From: Pigmentiphaga sp. NML080357
GTDB lineage: Bacteria > Pseudomonadota > Gammaproteobacteria > Burkholderiales > Burkholderiaceae_B
Direction of reading: 5' to 3'
DNA length: 64,000 nt
Assembly (NCBI RefSeq): GCF_002188465.1
Contig: NZ_NINW01000049.1
Location: 602,733 to 666,732, forward strand
Shown: one piece after another, positions 45,403 to 53,940 of the stretch
Layout: every line of letters starts with the position of its first letter
How positions within the stretch are numbered: position 1 is the stretch's first letter
Notes under the pieces: model-generated
What the model was told of the DNA's origin: nothing
Database searches by the model: none
The model's input: the letters and a program-made list of their open reading frames with translations, nothing else
Program-made: the position numbers and the translations under genes

Positions 45403-47022
45403 ATGAACCAGTCCGCCGCCAGGCGCCCGAACATCTTGCTGATCATGACCGATCAGCAGCGGGCCGATCACCTGGGTTGCTATGGCAACCCCATTCTCCG
45501 CACGCCGCACATCGATGGCCTGGCGCGCCAGGGCGTGCGCGCCAGCCAGTTCTACGTGGCCAGCCCTACTTGCATGTCCAACCGCGCCACGCTGATGACG
45601 GGGCGCATGCCCTCGCTGCATGGCGTGCTGCACAACGGCATTCCGCTCTCGCGCGAGGATACGACTTTCGTCGAGCTGCTGCGCGACGCGGGCTATGCGA
45701 CCGCGCTGATCGGCAAGTCGCACCTGCAGAACTTCGGCTACAACAATCCGCCCATACGAAGCTGGGAAAACCTGAACGGCGGCGCGCCGCCCGCCGATGC
45801 GATGAAAGACGCGCGCAAGCACCATCGGCGCGGACGCGAATACGACAACGAGTGGACCCCTTATTGGAAGGCCGATCCGTCGTTCCGGGTGCAAACGCCG
45901 TTCTACGGCTTCGACGACGTGCGCCTGTGCACGCTGCACGGCGACCGCGTCCAGGGCGACTACGCGCGCTGGCTGGCCGAACGCCATCCCGATCCCGACA
46001 GCCTGCGCGGCCGCGAGAACGCCATTCCCGACGCCCGCTACGACTCGCCGCAGGCGTGGCGTACCCGCATGCCGGTGGAGCTGTATCCGTCCACCTACGT
46101 TGCCGAACAGACCTGCGAGTGGCTGGCGCGGCATGCGCGCGAGGGCGGCGACCGGCCCTTCTTCGTCCAGTGCTCGTTTCCCGATCCGCACCACCCGTTC
46201 ACGCCCCCCGGCAAATACTGGGACATGTACGATCCGGCCGGCATTCCGCTGCCGCCGTCCTTCCACCAGCAGAACATGCCCGCGCTGCTGCGCGCGGTGC
46301 ACGAGCGCACGCGCGGCGGCGCATCGCGCGAGGCCTATATCCCCTTCGCGCTGAACGAGCGCGAATGCCGCGAGGTGACCGCGCTGACCTATGGCTCGAT
46401 CAGCCTGGTCGACGACATGGTGGGCCGGGTCCTGGCCAAGCTGGACGAGCTGGGTATGCGCGACGATACCGTAGTGGTGTTCACCTCCGACCACGGCGAG
46501 ATGATGGGCGACCACGGCATCGCGCTCAAGGGCGTGATGCACTATCGCAGCGTGACGCAGGTGCCGTTCGTCTGGCACGATCCGCAATTGCCGGCATCGC
46601 GGCGGGGCGCCAGCCTCGATGCCGTCGCCGGCACCGTCGACCTGGCGCAGACCCTGCTGGCGCGCGCCGGCGTCGCGCCGTTCAACGGCATCCAGGGCGC
46701 CAACCTGTTGCCGCTGCTGCGGGGCGCAGCGGACGCGCCGCCGCGCGCCGGCATCGTGGTCGAGAGCGAACCCTTGCAGTACGCGTTCGGCCGTCCCCGG
46801 CGGTTCAAGGTCCGGACCCTGTTCGACGGCCGTTATCGTCTCACCCTGTCCGACGATCCGGCCGTCTGCGAGTTCTACGATCTCGAAGCGGATCCGCACG
46901 AAGTCGAGGACCTCTGGAACGTTCCGTCCGCGCGGGCGCGCCGGGACGAGCGGATCGCCGCGCTGGCGGTGGAAATGATCCGATTGTCGGAAAGTTCGCC
47001 GCTGCCGAGCGCGCAGGCCTGA
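45403..47022 (+). CDS. Sulfatase/phosphonate monoester hydrolase-like enzyme with altered active-site motif
   Basis: An alkaline-phosphatase-superfamily hydrolase of 539 residues. It has MTDQQRADHLGCYGN, the nucleophile region PTCMSNRATLMTGR (Cys57) and the metal motif TSDHGEMMGDHG. Type-I sulfatases need Cys-x-Pro/Ala-x-Arg to form formylglycine; here the motif is Cys-Met-Ser-Asn-Arg. Length and motif position resemble phosphonate monoester hydrolases. No signal peptide is visible, so it is probably cytosolic. The start at 45403 lacks a clear Shine-Dalgarno and may be coupled to the Bug stop. Confidence 0.88.
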   Translation: MNQSAARRPNILLIMTDQQRADHLGCYGNPILRTPHIDGLARQGVRASQFYVASPTCMSNRATLMTGRMPSLHGVLHNGIPLSREDTTFVELLRDAGYATALIGKSHLQNFGYNNPPIRSWENLNGGAPPADAMKDARKHHRRGREYDNEWTPYWKADPSFRVQTPFYGFDDVRLCTLHGDRVQGDYARWLAERHPDPDSLRGRENAIPDARYDSPQAWRTRMPVELYPSTYVAEQTCEWLARHAREGGDRPFFVQCSFPDPHHPFTPPGKYWDMYDPAGIPLPPSFHQQNMPALLRAVHERTRGGASREAYIPFALNERECREVTALTYGSISLVDDMVGRVLAKLDELGMRDDTVVVFTSDHGEMMGDHGIALKGVMHYRSVTQVPFVWHDPQLPASRRGASLDAVAGTVDLAQTLLARAGVAPFNGIQGANLLPLLRGAADAPPRAGIVVESEPLQYAFGRPRRFKVRTLFDGRYRLTLSDDPAVCEFYDLEADPHEVEDLWNVPSARARRDERIAALAVEMIRLSESSPLPSAQA

Positions 47023-47106
47023 CGGCTCGCCGCGGGCGGCGCGCCACGGTAAAGTCGGAGGCATCCCGGCGCACTGCGCGCCGCCCCCGATCGAAGGACG
47101 CTCGCC

Positions 47107-48006
47107 GTGCTACCCCGCGTTTTTGTCTATGTCGATGCCATTGCGCGCGCCGGATCGCTGCGCAAGGCGGCCGAGCAGGTCCACGTCGCCGCGTCGGCGC
47201 TGAACCGGCAATTGCTGGATCTGGAACAGGAGCTGGGCGTCGAGCTGTTCGAGCGCCTGCCGCGCGGAATGCGGGCCACGGCCGCGGGCGAGCTGCTGCT
47301 GGCCCACATCCGCAAGCAGGAGCGCGAATTCGAATTGTTGCGCTTCCAGTTCGACAACCTGCGTGGATTGCGGCGCGGCCACATCCGCATCACGTCGCAC
47401 GAGACCGCCACCCGGGAGCTGCTGTCGCGGGCCATCTCCGCCTTCCGCGATGAATATCCCGGCGTATCGTTCACGGTCAATATGGGGACGACGGCGCGTA
47501 CCTTCGACGAACTGCAGGACGATACGGTCGAACTCGGCCTGTTGTTCAATCCGCCTCCCAACGCCTTGCTGACCCGGCTGGTCGAGGTCAGGACGCCGCT
47601 GCATGCCGTCATGGCGCCCGATCATCCGCTCGCGCGCCGCAAGACGCTGCACTTGAGCGATTGCCTGGCCCATCCGCTGGCGCTCACCAACTCCGCGCTG
47701 GCGGGCGGGCGCAACCTGATCGAAAGCCTGGCGCGCCAATCGGGCCACGTGGTCAACCCCGCGCTGCAAACGGACAGCTTCGAGTTGATGGGGCAGTTCG
47801 CGCGCCAGTCCGGCGGCGTTTTTTTTCAGCTGGCGGTTGGCGTCGCGGCCGAGGTGGAGCGCGGCGAACTGGTTGCCATCGCGCTGGCCGACCCGCCCCT
47901 GGCCAAGGGCCGGCTGGTGTTGCTGGCGCGTCGCGGCCGCACCTTATCGGTGCCGACTTCGCGTTTCGTGCACTACCTGGCGGAGCACATGCACGCGCTC
48001 GCGTAG
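47107..48006 (+). CDS. LysR-family transcriptional regulator
   Basis: A 299-residue LysR regulator with HTH AGSLRKAAEQVHVAASALNRQ and a long effector domain. The GTG start at 47107 gives MLPRVFVYVDAI. It is co-oriented between the sulfatase and the TauD-type dioxygenase, with about 154 bp to the latter, so it may control either or both. HTH residues match the family well; the effector is unknown. Confidence 0.9.
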   Translation: MLPRVFVYVDAIARAGSLRKAAEQVHVAASALNRQLLDLEQELGVELFERLPRGMRATAAGELLLAHIRKQEREFELLRFQFDNLRGLRRGHIRITSHETATRELLSRAISAFRDEYPGVSFTVNMGTTARTFDELQDDTVELGLLFNPPPNALLTRLVEVRTPLHAVMAPDHPLARRKTLHLSDCLAHPLALTNSALAGGRNLIESLARQSGHVVNPALQTDSFELMGQFARQSGGVFFQLAVGVAAEVERGELVAIALADPPLAKGRLVLLARRGRTLSVPTSRFVHYLAEHMHALA

Positions 48007-48160
48007 GGGCGGCGACTGGAGGTGCCGGGCCTTGCGCGCATGCGTCCGGGTGTGCTGAAAAAGCGAACGCATCGCACTGAATTTGCTGATTTTCAGATTG
48101 CGCTTGCCTTCCTAGGATGGTGGTTCGCCGATACGTCGGCCCATCCTGGGAGCTTGCGAA

Positions 48161-49039
48161 GTGAACACCATTGCATGGCATTACGAGCCGGTTGCCGGCG
48201 CGCCGCTGGGAGCGGTCGCGCAAGGGGTGGACCTGGCCAGCGCGGACGAGGCGTTCTATGCCGATCTACCCCGGCAGCTGGCCCGCCACGGCGTAATCAT
48301 TTTTCGCGACCAGCAGCTATCGCCCGCGGCGATCCAGGCCGCCGCCGCCAGGCTCGGCCCCCTGGAGCCGAGCGTGTTGGACCAGTTCTGCATGCCGGGC
48401 AATCCCTTCATCTACATCCTCTCGAACATCGTCGAAAACGGCCGGCCGATCGGTTCGTCGACCGATGGCTACGGCTGGCATACGGACCAGGCCTATTTCG
48501 CCAAACCGACGGCTTACACCTTTCTGTATGGCCTGGAGGTGCCGCCCGAAGGCGCGGCGACGGAGTTCGCCAATACCCGGCTGGCCTACGAAAGCCTCTC
48601 CGAGGCGCGGCGCGGCGAGCTCAAGCCTCTGCGTGTCGAGCATTCGTACATGAAGATGATCACCGATCGCGCCAGCAACCCCGCGTTCGCCGGCAAGGTG
48701 CCGGTTCCGACCGACGAGCAGCGGGCGCGGGTGCCCGACGTATCGCAGCCGCTGGTGCGCCGCCATCCGGTCGACGGCTCGTTGTCGCTCTATCCGGGCG
48801 GCCAGACGGTCAAATCCATAGAAGGCCTGGGCGGCGAGGACGGTCTGTCGTTGGTACAGGAATTGCTTGCCTGGTGCACGGCGGAGCGCTTCCTCTATCG
48901 CCATGCCTGGCAGCCGCGCGACCTCGTCATCTGGGACAACCGATGCACGCTCCATCGCGCCACGCCCTACGACAAGGAGCGCTATCGCCGGCTGATGTGG
49001 CGGGTCAGCATTACCGGCGAACGTCCGCTGGGCCCTTGA
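48161..49039 (+). CDS. TauD/TfdA-family alpha-ketoglutarate-dependent dioxygenase
   Basis: A 292-residue non-heme iron oxygenase. Iron ligands are His and Asp in GWHTDQAYF and the distal His in CTLHRATPYD, followed by the 2-oxoglutarate-binding Arg (RRLMWRVS). TauD-type enzymes cleave sulfonates such as taurine, alkyl sulfates or phenoxyacetates. Adjacent nitrate/sulfonate-type ABC genes support an organosulfur substrate (inference). The GTG start at 48161 is the first codon compatible with the fold. Confidence 0.9.
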   Translation: MNTIAWHYEPVAGAPLGAVAQGVDLASADEAFYADLPRQLARHGVIIFRDQQLSPAAIQAAAARLGPLEPSVLDQFCMPGNPFIYILSNIVENGRPIGSSTDGYGWHTDQAYFAKPTAYTFLYGLEVPPEGAATEFANTRLAYESLSEARRGELKPLRVEHSYMKMITDRASNPAFAGKVPVPTDEQRARVPDVSQPLVRRHPVDGSLSLYPGGQTVKSIEGLGGEDGLSLVQELLAWCTAERFLYRHAWQPRDLVIWDNRCTLHRATPYDKERYRRLMWRVSITGERPLGP

Positions 49040-49101
49040 CCGGGCGGATGGGCGAGCGGGCGAGGATTTTTCGGCAGTCAACCATTTCGAGGGGCAGGGC
49101 T

Positions 49102-50157
49102 ATGCGGGCAGGAACGGCCGGCGCGGGACGCGCGGCAGGATGGAAGGGCGCTTGTGCGCACGTGGCGCGGCTGACGCTGCGGGGGCTGTCGGCATGGGGG
49201 GTGGCGGTCATGCTGGCCGGACCGGCCGCCGCGGCCGACAAGGTGGTCGCGCAGATCGACTGGCTGCCTTCGGGCGACAAGGCGCCGTTCTACGTCGGCG
49301 TGCATGAAGGATTCTTCGCGGCCGAGGGGCTGGAGGTGACCGTGCAGTCCGGGCGCGGGTCGTCCGATGCGCTTACCAAGGTCGCCACCGGCGCCGCCGA
49401 CATCGCCAGTTCGGGATTGGCGGCGGTGCTGAGCGCCGCCGCCAAGGACGCCATGCCCATGCGCGTCGTGTACTCGCTCTACACCGAGGCGCCCGATTCC
49501 TTCTTCGTCGTCAAGGGCGGCGGCATCAAGACGCTGCAGGACCTGAAGGGAAAGCCGGTAGCCGCCACCGCGCTGTCGGCTTCGCGCGTGCTCATGCCCG
49601 TCGTGCTCGAACGCAATGGCATCGCCATCGACCAGATCAAGCTGCAACTGGTGGACGCCAATGTGCTCATGCCGATGCTGGCGTCCGGCAAGGTCGAGGC
49701 CATTTCCAGCTTCCGCACCCAGTCGCCGCTGGCCAACTCCCTGCTGCGCCCGCGCGGCAAGGAGGTCGAGGTGTTGCCGTGGTCGTCCTTCGGCCTGCAA
49801 ACCTATGGGACGGTCCTGGTCGCGTCCAACAAGCTGATCGAGCAGCGGCCCGAGGTGCTCAAGCGCTTCCTGCGCGCCTTCCACAAGGCCGTGCTGTTTT
49901 CGCTCAAGGACCCGGCCGCGGCCGGCAAGGCGGTGCAGAAGGCGTCGGCCGAAGTGGATCCGGCGATCGCCACGGCCCAGTTCACGGCTTCCATGCCGTT
50001 GATCGACAATGCCGTCAGCCGGCGCGACGGCATCGGCGCGCTCGAGCCGGGCCTTCTGAAGAAAAGCTGGGAGTGGGTGGCGGCGTCCGAGCACTACCCG
50101 GCCGACAAGGTGGATCCCGAGAAACTGGTTTATCGCGGCGCGCTCCCGGATCGTTGA
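49102..50157 (+). CDS. ABC transporter substrate-binding protein (NMT1/SsuA family)
   Basis: A 351-residue periplasmic receptor with a long N-terminal signal region (about residues 1-45, ending PAAAADK). The mature part has the NMT1-type fold: KAPFYVGVHEGFFAAEGLEV, DIASSGLAAV and FLRAFHKAVLFSLKDP. It resembles SsuA/TauA/ThiY-type receptors. GAGGGGCAGGG precedes the ATG. It is 62 bp after the TauD gene and 2 bp before the ATPase gene, so the four are one operon. Confidence 0.88.
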   Translation: MRAGTAGAGRAAGWKGACAHVARLTLRGLSAWGVAVMLAGPAAAADKVVAQIDWLPSGDKAPFYVGVHEGFFAAEGLEVTVQSGRGSSDALTKVATGAADIASSGLAAVLSAAAKDAMPMRVVYSLYTEAPDSFFVVKGGGIKTLQDLKGKPVAATALSASRVLMPVVLERNGIAIDQIKLQLVDANVLMPMLASGKVEAISSFRTQSPLANSLLRPRGKEVEVLPWSSFGLQTYGTVLVASNKLIEQRPEVLKRFLRAFHKAVLFSLKDPAAAGKAVQKASAEVDPAIATAQFTASMPLIDNAVSRRDGIGALEPGLLKKSWEWVAASEHYPADKVDPEKLVYRGALPDR

Positions 50158-50159
50158 AC

Positions 50160-50939
50160 ATGGAGCCGCCCGTCATCGAACTGGCCGGCGTCGGCAAGAC
50201 GTTCATCGCCAGCGATCGCAGCAGTACGGAGGCCTTGAGCGGCATAGACCTCGGCATTGCCCGGCACGAGTTCGTCGCGCTGATCGGGCCATCGGGCTGC
50301 GGCAAGTCGACGCTGTTGCGGCTGATGGCCGGACTGCTGCCCGCCAGCGCGGGCAGCGTGCGCATCTATCGCCAGCCCGTGACCGAGCCGCGCGACGAAA
50401 TCGGCATCGTTTTCCAGCGCCCGACGCTATTGCCGTGGATGAGCGTGCTCGACAACGTGGCGTTTCCCGTCAAGCTCAAGACGGGCCGGGTGGATCCGGC
50501 GACGCTGGCGCGCGCCCGCGAGCTGGTGGGCATGGTGGGGCTGGCCGATTTCATCGACAAGCGGCCCGATGAACTGTCGGGAGGCATGCAGCAACGGGTG
50601 GGCATTGCCCGTTCGCTGCTGCACGACCCCGACATCCTTTTGATGGACGAGCCGTTTTCGGCGCTCGACGCGCTCACGCGCGACGAGATGAGCCTGGAAC
50701 TGTTGCGCATCCTGCGCGATACGCCCAAGACGGTCGTGTTCGTGACGCATTCGATCCCCGAGGCATTGCTTCTGGCCGATCGCATCGTCGTGATGCAGGC
50801 CCGGCCGGGGCGCGTGCGAGACGTGATCGACGTGCCCTTCGCCCGGCCGCGTTCGCTCGACACGCTGACCGACTCGCGCTTCAACCGCATGGCCAATGAG
50901 ATCCGGGAACAGGTGTTCACCCGCAGGACGGAGTCCTAG
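50160..50939 (+). CDS. ABC transporter ATP-binding protein (SsuB/TauB family)
   Basis: The nucleotide-binding subunit, 259 residues. It has Walker A GPSGCGKST, Q-loop VFQRPTLLPW, signature LSGGMQQRVGIARSL, Walker B ILLMDEPFSALD and H-loop VTHSIPEALLLADR. FQRPTLLPW is typical of the nitrate/sulfonate/taurine branch. It lies between the receptor and permease genes, with 3 bp to the permease. Confidence 0.95.
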   Translation: MEPPVIELAGVGKTFIASDRSSTEALSGIDLGIARHEFVALIGPSGCGKSTLLRLMAGLLPASAGSVRIYRQPVTEPRDEIGIVFQRPTLLPWMSVLDNVAFPVKLKTGRVDPATLARARELVGMVGLADFIDKRPDELSGGMQQRVGIARSLLHDPDILLMDEPFSALDALTRDEMSLELLRILRDTPKTVVFVTHSIPEALLLADRIVVMQARPGRVRDVIDVPFARPRSLDTLTDSRFNRMANEIREQVFTRRTES

Positions 50940-50942
50940 ACG

Positions 50943-51719
50943 ATGCACTCGCTGCTTGCCTACGCCCATCGCCATGCCCCGCTGTTGACGGCCGTCGGGC
51001 TGCTCGTGGCCTGGGAGCTTGCCTGCCGCTTGTTCGCGGTGCCGGCCTATGTGTTTCCCGCGCCGTCGGAGATCGTGCGTGCCGCCGGAACGTTTACCGT
51101 GCCGCAATTGTTCGGCCATTTCCGCAGCACGGTGGAAGTGGTGATCGCCGGCTTCATCGCCGCCATTGCCGTCAGCTTCCCGGTCGCGGTCATGATTACC
51201 CATTCGCCGCTGCTGTCGCGCACGCTGGTGCCGATACTGGTGGTCATCCATTCGACGCCCATCGTCGCGGTGGCGCCCATCATCGTCGTCGCGCTGGGGG
51301 CGGGCGTGCTGCCGCGCGTGGTCATTACCTGCCTGATCACCTTCTTTCCGCTGGTGATTTCGCTGGTGGCGGGGTTGCGGTCGACGCCAGCCGAAATCCT
51401 GGAGCTCTCGCGCTCGCTGCGTGCCAGCCGCAACCGCGAACTCTGGTTCATCCGCATGCCGTTCGCGGTGCCCTACATTTTCAGCGCGCTCAAGGTTTGC
51501 ATCACGCTGGCCGTCATCGGCGCGGTGGTGGGCGAGTTCGTCACCGCCGAGAGCGGCCTGGGCTACCTGATTCTGTTCTCCACGTCGATGATGAAAATGC
51601 CGCAGTCTTTCGTGGCGTTGGCCATCCTCGTCGTGCTGAGCCTGCTGCTTTACCAGGCGATCGAGCGGGTCGAGCGCAGGTGGTTCGCGTGGAGCCTGCC
51701 CAGGCGGGATCCTGCATGA
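50943..51719 (+). CDS. ABC transporter permease (SsuC/TauC family)
   Basis: A 258-residue inner-membrane protein with about six helices. The ATPase-contact EAA-like loop lies around residues 150-170 (SRSLRASRNRELWFIRMPFAVPYIF). It should dimerise and work with the receptor and ATPase encoded directly upstream. The gene ends the TauD-type operon and is convergent with the phosphodiesterase gene (16 bp). Confidence 0.93.
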   Translation: MHSLLAYAHRHAPLLTAVGLLVAWELACRLFAVPAYVFPAPSEIVRAAGTFTVPQLFGHFRSTVEVVIAGFIAAIAVSFPVAVMITHSPLLSRTLVPILVVIHSTPIVAVAPIIVVALGAGVLPRVVITCLITFFPLVISLVAGLRSTPAEILELSRSLRASRNRELWFIRMPFAVPYIFSALKVCITLAVIGAVVGEFVTAESGLGYLILFSTSMMKMPQSFVALAILVVLSLLLYQAIERVERRWFAWSLPRRDPA

Positions 51720-51735
51720 GGATCGCGGCGCATCG

Positions 51736-52281
51736 TCACCGTGGCAGGCTCCAGCGATACAGGGCCCGGTAGCGCAACCCGGTTTCCCGCGCTGCCGAAC
51801 AATACAGGCCCAGGCTGTCGAACGCCGCCGGCGGCGCCTGCGGCATGGCCGGGATCGGCGGCACCGCGCGATCGTGCGCGAAACGCGCCAGCGTGACGTG
51901 CGGCCGGAAGGGCCGGGCTTCGACCGGCAGATCCATGGTTCGCAAGATGGCCTGGATCTGGGCCACCAGGGCGCGAAGCCTGTCGGAAAGCGCGTAGGCC
52001 TGAACCGCTACGCGCGGGTGCGCGGGCTGCGGCCAGAGCTCGAACGCGAGACTGTCGAGCGGCGGCACGGCGGCAGCGAGCGGGCGCAGCGCTTCGGCCA
52101 GCCGGTCGGCCTGGCTGGCGTCCAATCCGCCGAGGAAGGCCAGGGTGAGATGCAGATCGGCGGGCCGCAGAGGCGTGCCGGGCAGGCGCGCGGCGCGGTC
52201 CGCCAATTCCGCGCGCGTGGCGGCATCCGGCCCCAGGGCGATGAAACAGCGCGGATAGCCGGGAGGCGGGGCGAGGGGCAT
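51736..52281 (-). CDS. thpR: RNA 2',3'-cyclic phosphodiesterase (ThpR/LigT family)
   Basis: A 181-residue 2H phosphoesterase. The two HxTx motifs that define the active site are HLTLAFLG (His44) and HVTLARF (His128). The family opens 2',3'-cyclic phosphates and can ligate tRNA halves in vitro. The frame stays open for over 2 kb on this strand (to 53871), but protein-like sequence begins at 52281 with MPLAPPPGYPRCFIALG. It is convergent with the ABC permease gene and divergent from the MoaD-like gene. Confidence 0.9.
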   Translation of the reverse strand: MPLAPPPGYPRCFIALGPDAATRAELADRAARLPGTPLRPADLHLTLAFLGGLDASQADRLAEALRPLAAAVPPLDSLAFELWPQPAHPRVAVQAYALSDRLRALVAQIQAILRTMDLPVEARPFRPHVTLARFAHDRAVPPIPAMPQAPPAAFDSLGLYCSAARETGLRYRALYRWSLPR

Positions 52282-52388
52282 GCGGTGTCCTTGAATGTTT
52301 CTGCGGGTAAGCGCGAAGCCGGGCGGCGCCGGGCCCGCGGTATCGTGGCGGATGGCACCGTCCGGTGCAAGGCTGCCTGGAAGCGCCC

Positions 52389-52658
52389 ATGCCGCGTATT
52401 GTCTTCGCTCCCGCCATACAGCGCCACGTCGCCGTGGCTGCGCAGGATATCGCCGCAGGCACCGTGCGCGAGGCGCTCGATGCGGCGTTCGCGGTCGAGC
52501 CCAGGCTGCGCGGCTACATCCTCGACGACCAGCGGCGTTTGCGCGCCCATCTGGCCATATTCGTCGACGGCGTGGCCGTGCGCGACCGCGCCGGCTTGAC
52601 CGATATGGTGCCTGCCGGCAGCGAGGTCTACGTGGTGCAGGCGCTGTCCGGCGGCTGA
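52389..52658 (+). CDS. MoaD/ThiS-like ubiquitin-fold protein ending in Gly-Gly
   Basis: An 89-residue beta-grasp protein. The C-terminus ALSGG carries the di-glycine tail by which MoaD, ThiS and ubiquitin-like proteins are adenylated and thiocarboxylated. GTVREALDAAFAVEPRLRGYI and VPAGSEVYVVQALSGG match the fold. No E1-like MoeB/ThiF, ThiG or MoaE is in the window. It is followed by a beta-propeller gene after 28 bp on the same strand. Function is unknown. Confidence 0.85.
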   Translation: MPRIVFAPAIQRHVAVAAQDIAAGTVREALDAAFAVEPRLRGYILDDQRRLRAHLAIFVDGVAVRDRAGLTDMVPAGSEVYVVQALSGG

Positions 52659-52686
52659 CCGGCCCGGCGGGCGAGGAGAGGACATC

Positions 52687-53790
52687 ATGAGCGATCATCT
52701 GCTGGTTGCGACCCGCAAGGGCTTGTTCGGATTTCGGCGCGGCGCGGGCGGCCGATGGCGGAATGACGAGACGGCCTTCCTGGGGGAGCCGGTCAATCTC
52801 GTACTGGCCGATGCGCGCGACGGCAACTGCTATGCCGCGCTCAACCTCGGGCACTTCGGCGTCAAGCTGCACCGTCGCCGTCCGGGCCAGGACTGGCAGG
52901 AGTGCGCCGTGCCCGTCTATCCGCCGCAGCCGGACGCCGGCGGCGGCGCGCCGGAAGACAAGGCATCGGTTGCGTGGACCTTGCAGCAGATCTGGGCCCT
53001 GGAGGCCGGCGGCGCCGACCAGCCCGGCGCGCTGTGGGCGGGCACCATTCCCGGGGGGCTGTTTCGGTCGGACGACTGCGGCGATAGCTGGACGCTGGTG
53101 CGGTCGCTCTGGGACCGGCCCGAGCGCGCCGAATGGTTCGGTGGCGGCTACGACGCGGCCGGCATCCATTCGGTCTGCGTCGATCCGCGCGATAGCGGCC
53201 ACGTGACGCTGGCCGTGTCGTGCGGCGGCGTCTGGCAGACGCGCGATGGCGGCGCCAACTGGGCCTGTACCACCGCCGGCATGCGGGCCGACTACATGCC
53301 GCCCGAGCGCGCCGAAGACCCGGTCATCCAGGATCCGCATCGCATGGTGTCGTGCCGCGATGCGCCCGATGCCTTGTGGGTCCAGCACCATAACGGCATT
53401 TTCCGGTCGGTCGACGGCGGCATGGCCTGGGAAGCCCGGGAGGCGCAACCGTCGAGCTTCGGCTTCGCGGTCGCGGTGCATCCGGCGGACCCGCATACCG
53501 CGTGGTTCGTGCCGGCGATCAAGGATGCCTGCCGCGTGCCGGTGGAAGGCCGCTTCGTCGTCACCCGCACGCGCGACGGCGGGGCGACCTTCCAGGCCCT
53601 GAGCCGCGGCTTGCCGGAGGGGCCGGCCTACGACCTGGTCTATCGCCACGGCCTGGACGTGGATGCGAGCGGCAATCGCCTGGCGATGGGCTCCACCACC
53701 GGCGGCCTGTGGCTGACCGAGGACGGCGGCGACGAGTGGACCTGCATCTCGACCCATCTGCCGCCCATCCTGGCGCTGCGCTTTGCTTGA
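52687..53790 (+). CDS. BNR/Asp-box beta-propeller protein
   Basis: A 367-residue protein with five Asp-box-like repeats: RSDDCGDSWT, TRDGGANW, RSVDGGMAWE, TRDGGATFQ and TEDGGDEWTC. These mark blades of a sialidase/VPS10-like propeller. There is no sialidase catalytic set that could be seen and no signal peptide, so it appears cytosolic and may be a scaffold or an uncharacterised enzyme. It probably forms a two-gene unit with the MoaD-like gene. Confidence 0.8.
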   Translation: MSDHLLVATRKGLFGFRRGAGGRWRNDETAFLGEPVNLVLADARDGNCYAALNLGHFGVKLHRRRPGQDWQECAVPVYPPQPDAGGGAPEDKASVAWTLQQIWALEAGGADQPGALWAGTIPGGLFRSDDCGDSWTLVRSLWDRPERAEWFGGGYDAAGIHSVCVDPRDSGHVTLAVSCGGVWQTRDGGANWACTTAGMRADYMPPERAEDPVIQDPHRMVSCRDAPDALWVQHHNGIFRSVDGGMAWEAREAQPSSFGFAVAVHPADPHTAWFVPAIKDACRVPVEGRFVVTRTRDGGATFQALSRGLPEGPAYDLVYRHGLDVDASGNRLAMGSTTGGLWLTEDGGDEWTCISTHLPPILALRFA

Positions 53791-53883
53791 GGCGGATGGG
53801 AACGACGAGCACGGACCGGCGCCGCCCGGATCCCGGCCTCGCGGGTAAACCCTCCTGGCCGCGAGGGTCATTCGCTTGCTAGG

Positions 53884-53912
53884 ATTTGATCAAATATCGA
53901 ATATCTAATATT
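53884..53912. promoter_or_regulatory. Candidate operator/promoter for the Rieske operon
   Basis: The AT-rich stretch holds a perfect 12-bp palindrome, ATTTGATCAAAT (53884-53895), followed by TATCGAATATCTAATATT (53894-53911), about 30 to 60 bp before the Rieske oxygenase ATG. It stands out in GC-rich surroundings and may be bound by the GntR protein encoded at 55762. Confidence 0.4.
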
Positions 53913-53940
53913 GGAATCTGGCGCGCACCTCGGGGGAACC

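Noticed and set aside
48022..50157. 711-codon plus-strand frame including the ABC receptor at 49102
   Set aside because: Residues before 49102 are an out-of-frame reading of the TauD-type gene; the signal sequence and ribosome-binding site mark the true start.
51736..53871. 711-codon minus-strand frame extending thpR across the MoaD and BNR genes
   Set aside because: Only the last 181 codons show 2H phosphoesterase motifs; the rest is antisense to the propeller gene.
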